Source of the DNA: Lachnospiraceae bacterium
Lineage (GTDB): Bacteria; Bacillota; Clostridia; Lachnospirales; Lachnospiraceae
Reading direction: 5' to 3'
DNA length: 54,812 nucleotides
Assembly: GCA_017465845.1 (NCBI GenBank)
Contig: JAFTVH010000034.1
Coordinates: 1-54,812, forward strand
Shown piece after piece: positions 1 to 8,000 of this stretch (positions are counted from its first letter, which is position 1; each line of letters opens with the position of its first letter). Both the position numbers and the translations under genes were made by a program. The notes below the pieces were generated by a model. The model ran no database searches. It was not told the origin of the DNA and saw only the letters and a program-made list of their open reading frames with translations.

Positions 1-228
1 TACTGTCTTGATAACAGACTGTGCCATCTGGGATTTTAAACCAAACCGCTCACGAAGTTCATGGTACAGCACTTTGTTTAGGGAATAATATTTCAGATCA
101 TGACTGCAGAATATGTGGGCAGACACAAAGTTACAGGCATCCGAATAAGCTTTCATTGTTTCAGAAAGCAGTTTTTTCTCTTCTTCGGATGGCAGTATGT
201 GGATTTTAGCTGTAAGTGTCTGTGTCAT
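1..228 (-). CDS. tnpB: IS200/IS605-family TnpB (OrfB) transposon nuclease, N-terminal part, truncated by window edge
   Basis: The minus strand opens with ATG at 228-226 and stays open for 76 codons to the window edge, so only the N-terminus is present. The translation begins MTQTLTAKIHILPSEEEKKL and carries ACNFVSAHIF and LREKFGLKSQMAQSV-like blocks (here LRERFGLKSQMAQSV), which I recognise as the conserved N-terminal region of TnpB/OrfB proteins. TnpB is the RNA-guided endonuclease of IS200/IS605 and IS1341 elements; its catalytic RuvC residues would lie outside the window. A GGGAGG ribosome site lies 8-9 bases upstream of the start. No tnpA is seen upstream, so this may be an IS1341-type solo tnpB. 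The guide RNA would be encoded past the 3' end, before base 1. Family call is confident; activity cannot be judged. Confidence 0.85.
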   Translation of the reverse strand, partial: MTQTLTAKIHILPSEEEKKLLSETMKAYSDACNFVSAHIFCSHDLKYYSLNKVLYHELRERFGLKSQMAQSVIKTV

Positions 229-251
229 AATCAAAGCCTCCCTATAGAGTT

Positions 252-280
252 ATTATAACACAATATGTGCAATTTGCACA
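252..280 (-). promoter_or_regulatory. Promoter -10 of tnpB with overlapping 15-bp palindrome
   Basis: On the minus strand a perfect TATAAT lies at 257-252, about 24 bases before the tnpB start. Where the -35 should be there is no good TTGACA. That space is occupied by a perfect palindrome TGTGCAA-T-TTGCACA at 266-280. An inverted repeat over the -35 is the usual geometry of a repressor operator, but the regulator is unknown. The -10 is seen directly; the operator role is inferred. Confidence 0.45.
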
Positions 281-322
281 GAACAATTGTTTGGAATTTT
301 AAATTAAAGAAAGAAGGAGGAA

Positions 323-397
323 GAGCAGGGGACATGTGTATCCGGGTAATCCGTGACGCATTCCTCCCCTACCTGTAGAGGTAGGAGTATCCTGCTC
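323..397. repeat. Structured inter-gene sequence, possible left end of the tnpB element
   Basis: An outer 7-bp inverted repeat GAGCAGG (323-329)/CCTGCTC (391-397) encloses a perfect hairpin CCTACCT-GTAG-AGGTAGG (368-385). IS200/IS605 elements carry subterminal imperfect hairpins recognised by TnpA, and this lies on the 5' side of tnpB directly before the GH3 start. It could therefore be the element's left end. It could equally be a leader structure of the GH3 mRNA. I cannot define the insertion boundary from one copy. Confidence 0.35.
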
Positions 398-405
398 GCT
401 ATTTG

Positions 406-1956
406 ATGAAAATAACTGACTTATCTTTACAGGAGAAAATATTGCAGACTGTAGTGATCAGAGTGAATAAGGACAAGTTCGTATCCGACCAGATCGGCGC
501 TGCATTTTTCTTCGGAGAGATCATCACGGAAGCAGATGAAATGGGGATCGATTGTGCCAGAGCTACTCTGGCACAGTACATAGACAATGCCAAGATTCCA
601 ATCCTGATTACCTCAGACTTTGAAAACGGATGCGGCAGCATGCTTAAAGGCTTGACACCGCTTCCTTATCTGATGGGACTGGGCGCGACCAACTGTGAAG
701 AAATAGCGTACAATTACGGAAAAGCCACTGCGCTAGAGGCGCGCAGCGTAGGTGCTAACTGGTCTTTTTCACCGGTTTCTGATCTGAACATCAATAAGCG
801 CAATCCGTTAGTGAATGTGCGTGGTATCAGTGACAATCCTGAGGTTGCCATTAAATTGTTGAAACAGGTAATCCGCGGTATGCAGGAGAATGGTCTGGCA
901 GCCTGTGCCAAGCATTTCCCGGGTGACGGCCTGGATTACCGTGACCAGCATATTGTGACCACCAACAATACTTTAAGCTTTGAAGATTGGAAAAAGCTGT
1001 CAGGAAGAGTCTTTCAGGAGCTCATTGACGACGGTGTTTACTCCATCATGGCAGGTCATATCACGCTTCCTGATTACCAGAAGGAGATTTTCGAAAATGG
1101 TATGAAGCTTCCGGCTACATTATCTCACGAGCTGACCACCAATCTGTTAAAGAAAGAAATGGGCTTTAAGGGCGTAGTAGTAACCGATGCCCTTGGCATG
1201 GGCGGCTTCAGCGGCTGGTATGACAAACAGAGAGCGGAGATTGAAAGCTTTAAGGCAGGCTGCGACATGATGCTGTGGCCTACCAAACATTATGTGAAGA
1301 ACATGACAGAGGCTGTGGAAAACGGTTATATTTCTATGGAGCGGCTGGACGACGCCGTATCACGTGTCCTGGAGATGAAGGAGAAGCTTGGTATGTTTGA
1401 TCAGGATAACCATGCGATTCTTTTATCTGAGCAGGATAAGCAGTTCGTGAAGAAGACACAGCAGGAATCCGCAGAGCATTCTGTTACTCTGATCCGCGAT
1501 AAAGGCAATTTCTTCCCCTTATCACCGGAAAAGACGAAAAAGCTCGCAATCGTTCCAATCACCCATCATCAGCCGGCATTTGAAGAAGCAGAGCTCCTTT
1601 GCGAGGAACTGCGCGGCAAGGGATTTGAGGTGACTTACTTGAAGGATGGGGCGACAGACGTAGAGATTGACGAGAATGATCTGGTGATCTATGCATTGTT
1701 CTCCAGACCGTTTAGACCCATTGGATTCTTGGATTTCCATTCTTCAGAGGCGAAGAAGGTGTCTTCTTATCTGAAACACGGAATCGACAAGTCCATTATT
1801 GTGTCCTTCGGTTCGCCTTACTTTGGTAATCAGTACTTTGAGAGAGCGCTTACTTATGTGAACGCGTATTCCATGCTTTCACCCAGCGTCAAGGCATTTG
1901 CGCGGGCGGCTGTGGGAGAGATTCCGTTTGGGGACTTTAGTCCGGTGGAATTGTAA
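406..1956 (+). CDS. Glycoside hydrolase family 3, beta-N-acetylhexosaminidase-like
   Basis: A 516-residue GH3 enzyme expected to remove non-reducing-end sugars, probably N-acetylhexosamine, from oligosaccharides or peptidoglycan fragments. Near residues 168-181 it has KHFPGDG followed by DQH, the place of the mobile His/Asp acid-base loop of NagZ-type GH3 enzymes. The nucleophile block VVTDALGMGG places the catalytic Asp at about residue 261. There is no signal peptide, so it is cytoplasmic. The barrel is followed by a GH3 C-terminal alpha/beta sandwich. Start: ATG 406 directly follows an in-frame TTG at 403, and TAG at 382-384 closes the frame upstream. The only Shine-Dalgarno-like sequence (AGGTAGGAG) is about 17 bases away, which is unusually far. 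The neighbouring tnpB element may have displaced the native promoter and ribosome site. Substrate specificity is inference. Confidence 0.88.
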   Translation: MKITDLSLQEKILQTVVIRVNKDKFVSDQIGAAFFFGEIITEADEMGIDCARATLAQYIDNAKIPILITSDFENGCGSMLKGLTPLPYLMGLGATNCEEIAYNYGKATALEARSVGANWSFSPVSDLNINKRNPLVNVRGISDNPEVAIKLLKQVIRGMQENGLAACAKHFPGDGLDYRDQHIVTTNNTLSFEDWKKLSGRVFQELIDDGVYSIMAGHITLPDYQKEIFENGMKLPATLSHELTTNLLKKEMGFKGVVVTDALGMGGFSGWYDKQRAEIESFKAGCDMMLWPTKHYVKNMTEAVENGYISMERLDDAVSRVLEMKEKLGMFDQDNHAILLSEQDKQFVKKTQQESAEHSVTLIRDKGNFFPLSPEKTKKLAIVPITHHQPAFEEAELLCEELRGKGFEVTYLKDGATDVEIDENDLVIYALFSRPFRPIGFLDFHSSEAKKVSSYLKHGIDKSIIVSFGSPYFGNQYFERALTYVNAYSMLSPSVKAFARAAVGEIPFGDFSPVEL

Positions 1957-1991
1957 GGGCTTCATAAATTACAAATATTCAGAATTAAAAG

Positions 1992-2044
1992 AACTCCTGT
2001 CCATTTTGATATGCTCACATTTCAAAATGAACAGGAGTTTTCTG
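1992..2044 (+). terminator. Intrinsic terminator of the GH3 gene
   Basis: An 18-bp stem with one mismatch (1992-2009 with 2022-2039, starting AACTCCTGT and ending ACAGGAGTT) is followed by a run of T. It lies 36 bases after the GH3 stop. Confidence 0.8.
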
Positions 2045-2434
2045 CGTGATACCTGTTTCGTCATGCCTTTGGATGTATACAGAAAAAACGGTTTCCAGTG
2101 TCCAAAATACATTGCTTTTTCTGTCAAATTTTGTGCTAGGGAACATTTTAAACATTTGTTGTTTACATATACAAAAAAATTGTGTTACCATGTCCATGAT
2201 TTACTCGGTCCTTGGACATTGAGAAGAATTTCCACTTATATATGTCCAAACAACTCGTTAAAACGTATTAATAAATACTATTTTTCACTGTTTGAAGTTT
2301 CTTTTAGGACAATTGAAACAGATTTTTCTGCATATGTCCAATGCTCGTCTTATGTAACCGTTTTTGCCATTATTCCCGGTTGACTTGAGGTTTGTAATTG
2401 CACCAGCAGTGAAAAAAGCCGTAAAGCTGTGAAA
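2045..2434. other. AT-rich non-coding stretch with spaced TGTCCA motifs
   Basis: No convincing gene. A 161-codon frame running through here has neither a ribosome site nor recognisable protein character and overlaps the GH3 stop and terminator. TGTCCA or its complement recurs at 2099, 2191, 2213 (reverse), 2243 and 2335, always within AT-rich context. No promoter or terminator defines a transcript. Confidence 0.4.
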
Positions 2435-2939
2435 TTAAGGTGATAGCGGAATAGTAACGGCACTGTTCTCCAGGGGAGTATAGAAGTCAGCAGCTTCCGT
2501 TAAATTCTCCTTCTTCCACGCCTCGTATTCCGCCGCAGACTTTTTTACGCCATCAATAAATAATTCGTCTCTGATTACAGTACCGACGTCTTCTTCGATG
2601 TAATCTCCATCCACGAACTGCATTCTTTGATAATATGCTGTATCGGCTCCGCCGGAAGCAAAATACAATCCGTTTTTCTGAACGCCCTGAAACCGGCGTA
2701 AAGGCATATCAATGCCGTATATCGCACCATTTTCTTCATAAAGAGTCAGCCAATCCCAGGCGTTGTTTCTGAAAAGAGACTGCCCAGACGTCATCTTGTT
2801 TTGCTTCTAAGCGAACCTGTGTTATGAGAGTACCGTCTGTTTTCTCTAATTTCTCATTCTTCGCATCATAAGAATAGCCTTCTGCCACAAAATGCGCTAA
2901 AAGCGCATTTTGGCGCACGCAAGTCTTGCAAAATCGCAC
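2435..2939 (-). pseudogene. Frameshifted C-terminal remnant of an unrecognised protein
   Basis: Two minus-strand frames join into one protein-like sequence. The upstream frame (2939-2736) reads HFVAEGYSYD and later VRLEAKQDD, with alternating polar and hydrophobic residues. The downstream frame (2794-2435) continues with NNAWDWLTLYEENGAIYGI and a 90-residue acidic tail. The switch lies between about 2740 and 2790, so a frameshift separates them. Neither frame has a ribosome site, and the upstream limit runs into the hairpin repeat at 2930-2953. This is best read as the 3' end of a gene cut off by that repeat and then frameshifted. I do not recognise the family. Confidence 0.55.
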
Positions 2940-2953
2940 TGAAGTGCGATTTT
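2889..2953. repeat. Pair of A4-stem-T4 hairpins
   Basis: Two perfect palindromic hairpins stand 18 bases apart: AAAATGCGCT/AGCGCATTTT at 2889-2911 and AAAATCGCACT/AGTGCGATTTT at 2930-2953. Both have A-runs on one side and T-runs on the other, so they could terminate transcription in both directions. They insulate the remnant gene on the left from the ATPase/nuclease gene on the right. They also look like dispersed REP-type elements. Confidence 0.6.
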
Positions 2954-3022
2954 GACTGCGCGGTGCCGGCTGTCTGAACTGTTCTGCTTCACAGTTTTAT
3001 GTTAATTTTTTTACAAAAGTGG

Positions 3023-3050
3023 TTTTCAATTATCCAAAATAATGTATAAT
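3023..3050 (+). promoter_or_regulatory. Promoter of the first ATPase/nuclease gene
   Basis: A perfect -10 TATAAT at 3045-3050 has a weaker -35 (TTTTCA, 3023-3028) 16 bases upstream. It lies 42 bases before the start codon at 3093, whose ribosome site is AAGGAG at 3081-3086. Confidence 0.6.
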
Positions 3051-3092
3051 GAAAGAGAACTCCGTTAAGTAGAAAGTGGAAAGGAGCATCAT

Positions 3093-4673
3093 ATGAAACG
3101 CTTTAACACAGAAGGAGCCTGTAATCCGTCCGAAAACTATATGGTAGATCTTACAGAACGCTTAAGGCAAATAAAAGGATTAATAGATCAGGGAAAATAT
3201 TTTTCCATTAATAGGGCACGGCAATATGGAAAGACTACGACTCTCAGTGCGTTGGAGCAATTTCTTCAGCCTGAATATTTGGTTATTAGTCTGGATTTTC
3301 AATTTCTTACTCATGAAAATTTCAAGAATGAGCATGCATTCGTATCTGCTTTTGTGGATAATCTGATTTATGCATTACCTTCGGATCACAGTTTGGATGA
3401 AGATGTTTTGGACAATCTTCAAAAATGTGCGGATTTAGAGACGTGTGGCTTGTCTAAGCTTTTTCAATGTCTGAGTGCTTTGTGCAAAGTGTCTGATAAA
3501 CCCATTGTTTTGATTATTGATGAAGTAGACAGTGCCACTAACAATCAGGTATTCCTTGATTTCCTGGCTTTATTACGCGGCTATTATCTTCACAGAGCAA
3601 AACGCCCCTGCTTTCGTTCCGTTATTCTGGCAGGTGTTTACGATATTAAACAGCTGCAATATAAAATTAGACCGGAAGAAGAGCATAAGACCAATAGTCC
3701 ATGGAATATCGCAGCAGATTTTGATATAGATATGGAACTCGATCAAAAGGGAATCCAAAAGATGCTTTCAGAATATGAAAATGACCATCATACCGGCATG
3801 CAGACTGATCAAATGGCTGGGTTGTTGTATGCATATACTTCCGGATATCCCTACCTGGTGTCGCGGCTTTGCAAGCTTATGGATGAAAAGATAGCTGGGA
3901 CTCGTGAATTTAGTGATAAAACTGCCGTTTGGACCAGAGAAGGTTTTCTGGAAGCCGTAAAAATGCTTTTGCTGGAAAAAAACTCCCTGTTTGAGTCCTT
4001 GATCAATAAACTTGTCGATTTTCCTCAATTGAGAGAAATCCTTTATTCGATTTTATTTCTTGGAAATAAAGTTGCTTATAATCCGGATCAGGAAACTATT
4101 GACTTTACATCTATGCTTGGATTTGTAAAAAATGACAATGGAAGCCTGGTAATTTCGAACCGGATTTTTGAAACACGGCTATACAATTACTTTTTGTCAA
4201 ATGAAGAAATCAGCAGTGTGCTTTCCGGTGCCGGGATCGCGGATAAGAATCAGTTTATTCAAGACGGAAAGCTTAATATGGATTTGGTACTAAATAAATT
4301 CCAGATACACTGGAATGAATTATATCATTCTGCTGATGAAAAATTTGTGGAGAATAACTGTAGAAAATTCTTTTTGCTGTATTTGAAACCTATCATTAAC
4401 GGTACCGGTAATTATTATATAGAAGCTCAAACACGAAATAATCGTAGAACCGATGTTATCGTCGATTATCGAGGTATCCAGTATATTATTGAGATTAAAA
4501 TCTGGCGTGGAAATGAATATAATGAGCGGGGCGAGCTTCAACTAGCTGATTATCTGGAAGGATACAATCTGAGTAGGGGATATTTGTTGAGTTTTAATTT
4601 TAATAAGCAAAAAGTAATCGGAAGTAGGGAAATAGTTTGTAAAGGGAAGAAAATCTTGGAAGTGGTGGTATAA
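3093..4673 (+). CDS. AAA-like ATPase with C-terminal PD-(D/E)XK nuclease domain (copy 1)
   Basis: A 526-residue protein. The N-terminal half is an AAA-like P-loop ATPase with a variant Walker A (RARQYGKTTT, Lys about 47) and Walker B LIIDEVD (Asp143-Glu144). The segment NSPWNIAADFDIDM is shared with the second copy at 11346. The C-terminal part has a PD-(D/E)XK signature: Asp454, then IEIK with Glu467 and Lys469, then a Gln in the following helix (ELQLADYL). Such ATPase/nuclease proteins are multi-copy in gut Firmicutes and Bacteroidetes and are of uncertain function; defence or mobile-element roles have been suggested. It is a single-gene unit with its own promoter and sits immediately upstream of gltB. 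Start ATG 3093 is fixed by AAGGAG six bases upstream and by alignment with copy 2. Domain call is confident; function unknown. Confidence 0.85.
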   Translation: MKRFNTEGACNPSENYMVDLTERLRQIKGLIDQGKYFSINRARQYGKTTTLSALEQFLQPEYLVISLDFQFLTHENFKNEHAFVSAFVDNLIYALPSDHSLDEDVLDNLQKCADLETCGLSKLFQCLSALCKVSDKPIVLIIDEVDSATNNQVFLDFLALLRGYYLHRAKRPCFRSVILAGVYDIKQLQYKIRPEEEHKTNSPWNIAADFDIDMELDQKGIQKMLSEYENDHHTGMQTDQMAGLLYAYTSGYPYLVSRLCKLMDEKIAGTREFSDKTAVWTREGFLEAVKMLLLEKNSLFESLINKLVDFPQLREILYSILFLGNKVAYNPDQETIDFTSMLGFVKNDNGSLVISNRIFETRLYNYFLSNEEISSVLSGAGIADKNQFIQDGKLNMDLVLNKFQIHWNELYHSADEKFVENNCRKFFLLYLKPIINGTGNYYIEAQTRNNRRTDVIVDYRGIQYIIEIKIWRGNEYNERGELQLADYLEGYNLSRGYLLSFNFNKQKVIGSREIVCKGKKILEVVV

Positions 4674-4824
4674 TGCGATTTTGTGTAGGTATGAAAATGA
4701 AACATGGACACTCTATTTGTCTCAGAAAGCTATTTATTGCATAAAAACAATATAAGAAAACTGACTTTTGAGAAGAATCTACTGAATTTTCAAATTATCT
4801 GACAATTTTTATAAAAAAAGGGTA

Positions 4825-4853
4825 TTTACAACTTGCACATTTTGGTGTATAGT
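4825..4853 (+). promoter_or_regulatory. Promoter of the gltB leader
   Basis: TTTACA (4825-4830), a 17-base spacer and TATAGT (4848-4853) form a near-consensus promoter. Transcription would start near 4860, which is the first base of the terminator hairpin at 4859-4904. Confidence 0.7.
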
Positions 4854-4858
4854 ACATG

Positions 4859-4904
4859 AAAAGGTCGCAAAGGAGCGCACAAAAGCTTCTTTGCGACCTT
4901 TTTT
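4859..4904 (+). terminator. Intrinsic terminator at the 5' end of the gltBD leader (possible attenuator)
   Basis: A perfect 14-bp stem (4859-4872 with 4889-4902), AAAAGGTCGCAAAG against CTTTGCGACCTTTT, is closed by a 16-base loop and followed by more T. It lies 185 bases after the stop of the upstream gene, but it starts at the predicted transcription start of its own promoter. It could end the upstream transcript, or act as an attenuator that must be overcome before gltB is transcribed. Confidence 0.75.
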
Positions 4905-4940
4905 ATTTTATCCCAACCTAATGCACCATATTTTAATATA

Positions 4941-5023
4941 GGTGATTTACAGTTTGCCAGTAGTCCAGCCTCAGGAATACCTGTTATCCCCGAGGCGGAA
5001 CTAGTGCCAAACTATTAATCACC
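4941..5023 (+). ncRNA. Structured 5' leader of gltB, candidate cis-regulatory RNA
   Basis: A 16-bp closing helix with two mismatches pairs 4941-4956 (GGTGATTTACAGTTTG) with 5008-5023 (CAAACTATTAATCACC). Inside it a second stem GCCTC/GAGGC (4968-4972 with 4991-4995) carries an 18-base loop, with an internal loop between the helices. The closing helix ends only seven bases before the GGAGG of gltB, a position suited to control of ribosome access. I do not match it to a known riboswitch class; a T-box is excluded by the absence of its conserved antiterminator sequence. The structure is read by eye. Confidence 0.45.
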
Positions 5024-5043
5024 CCCCAAAGGAGGAGAAGTAA

Positions 5044-8000
5044 ATGTTTGAAGTAAAGAATGAATTTCCCAAAGCTCCGTTATACCGTGAAGAATTTGAG
5101 CATGATAACTGTGGTATCGGTGCTTGTGTGAATATTAAAGGACAGAAAAGCCACGAGACAGTGGAAAATGCCCTGAAAATCGTAGAAAACCTGGAGCACA
5201 GAGCCGGTAAAGATGCAGAAGGCAAGACCGGTGACGGTGTCGGTATCCTGACCCAGGTGCCCCACAAATTTTTTGAAAGAGTGACAAAACCCCTTGGCAT
5301 TGAGCTGGGCGGAGAGCGGGAATACGGTGTTGGTATGTTCTTCTTCCCGCAGGAGGAGCTGCGCCGCAATCAGGCCAAGAAGATGTTTGAGATCATTGTA
5401 GAGAAAGAAGGACTGAATTTCCTGGGATGGAGAGAAGTACCTACTTTTCCCAATGTATTGGGTCATAAAGCAGTAGAGTGCATGCCTTATATCATGCAGG
5501 CATTTGTGAAGAAGCCGGCTAATGTGGAAAAGGGACTGGCTTTTGACCGCAGACTCTACATTGCAAGACGTGTATTTGAGCAGTCCACGGACGATACCTA
5601 TGTAGTATCTCTGTCCAGCCGTACGATTGTTTATAAAGGAATGTTCCTGGTAGGCCAGCTGCGTACCTTCTTCGCAGATCTGCAGAGCGAGGACTTTGAA
5701 TCTGCCATCGCCATGGTGCACTCCCGTTTCTCCACCAACACCAACCCCAGCTGGGAACGTGCTCATCCGAACCGGTTTATTGTGCACAACGGTGAGATCA
5801 ATACCATCCGCGGTAATGCAGATAAGATGCTGGCTCGTGAGGAGAACATGGAATCTGAGTATCTGACAGGACAGCTGCACAAGGTGCTGCCTGCTATCAA
5901 TAAGACCGGTTCCGACTCTGCAATGCTGGATAACACACTGGAATTCCTGGTTATGAACGGCATGGACCTTCCTTTGGCAGTCATGATCGCCATTCCGGAG
6001 CCCTGGGCCAACAACAAGACCATGGAACAGAAGAAAAAGGATTTCTACCAATATTATGCAACCATGATGGAGCCCTGGGATGGTCCTGCTTCTATCCTGT
6101 TCTCCGATGGTGATATTATGGGAGCCGTGCTGGATCGTAACGGTCTGCGTCCTTCCAGATACATGATTACAGAGGATGATCAGCTGATTCTTTCTTCTGA
6201 AGTAGGTGTGCTGGATATCGATCCTACCAGGATTAAAGTGAAGGAAAGACTCCGTCCCGGTAAGATGCTTCTGGTAGATACCGTGAAGGGAGAAGTCATT
6301 GATGACGATCAGCTGAAAGAAAGCTACGCTTCCAGACAGCCTTACGGTGAATGGCTGGACAATAATCTGGTAATGTTAAAGGAATTAAAGATTCCCAACA
6401 AACGTGTACCCGAGTATTCTTATGAAGAGCGCCAGAGAATGCAGAAGGCTTTCGGTTACACCTATGATGAGATGAAGACCAGCATCCTGCCTATGGCACT
6501 AAGCGGCGGCGAAGCCATCGCAGCAATGGGTGTGGACACACCGCTGCCGGTACTGAGCAAGACCCGTCATCCGCTGTTCCATTACTTTAAGCAGCTGTTT
6601 GCTCAGGTTACCAACCCGCCTATCGATGCCATCCGTGAGGAAGTAGTGACTTCCACCACTGTTTACATCGGTACGGAAGGAAACCTTTTGGAGGAAACTC
6701 CCAAGAACTGTAACGTTCTGAAGGTAAACAACCCGATTCTGACCAATACGGACCTTTTAAAGATTAAAAATATGAAGGCAGAGGGCTTCAAAGTAGAAGT
6801 TGTGCCTATCACTTATTATAAAAATACAAGTCTCGAGCGCGCCATCGACAGACTGTTCGTGGAAGTGGACCGTGCTTACCGTGACGGTGTAAATATCCTG
6901 ATCCTTTCTGACAGAGGTGTGGATGAAAATCATGTGGCTATTCCTTCTCTCCTGGCAGTATCAGCGCTGAACCAGTATCTGGTACGCACCAAGAAGAGAA
7001 CGAGAGTTGCACTGATCCTGGAATCCGGTGAACCCAGAGAAGTGCATCACTTTGCAACCCTTCTGGGCTATGGTGCCTGCGCCATCAACCCTTATCTGGC
7101 ACAGGAGACCATCAAGGAACTGATTGACAACAATATGCTGGATAAAGATTACTATGCAGCAGTGGACGATTACAACAACGCAGTGCTGCACGGTATCGTT
7201 AAGATTGCTTCCAAAATGGGTATCAGCACCATTCAGTCTTATCAGGGTTCCCAGATTTTCGAGGCAATCGGTATCGCACCGGAAGTCATCAGCAAATATT
7301 TTAGAAATACAGTATGCCGCGTAGGCGGTATTACGCTGAAGGATATTGAAAAGCAGGTAGATGAGCTGCATTCCATGGCCTTTGATCCTCTGGGATTAGG
7401 CAACGACCTGACCCTTGACAGCCCGGGACATCATAAGATGAGAAGCGGCGGCGAAGAGCATCTCTACAATCCTGCCACCATCCATCTGCTCCAGGAATCC
7501 ACCAAGCGTGGTGACTACGAAATGTTCAAGCAGTACACTGCTCTGGTAAATGATGAAAATTCCATCAAGAACCTTCGTGGTCTGATGGACTTTAACTTGC
7601 CGAAGAAGAGCGTACCCATTGACGAAGTAGAGAGCGTGGATTCCATCGTGACCCGTTTTAAGACAGGTGCCATGTCTTACGGTTCCATTTCCAAAGAGGC
7701 TCACGAAACGATGGCAATCGCCATGAACAGACTTCATGGTAAGAGCAACTCCGGTGAGGGTGGTGAAGACCTGGAGCGACTTACTGTAGGTCCCGACGGA
7801 CTGAATCGCTGTTCCGCCATCAAGCAGGTGGCAAGCGGACGTTTCGGTGTTACCAGCCGTTACCTTGTCAGTGCTCAGGAGATTCAGATCAAGATGGCGC
7901 AGGGTGCAAAGCCCGGTGAAGGCGGACACCTGCCCGGCGGAAAAGTATATCCCTGGATTGCCAAGACAAGACACTCCACACCCGGTGTGTCCCTGATTTC

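Noticed and set aside
281-292. Third LexA-like site (GAACAATTGTTT) near tnpB
   Set aside because: One core base differs and it lies upstream of the -10, so the match is not convincing.
1898-2383. 161-codon plus-strand frame after the GH3 gene
   Set aside because: It overlaps the GH3 stop and its terminator, has no ribosome site, and the protein is low-complexity in character.
5080-6051. 323-codon minus-strand frame opposite gltB
   Set aside because: Shadow of a highly conserved gene; no ribosome site or domain.
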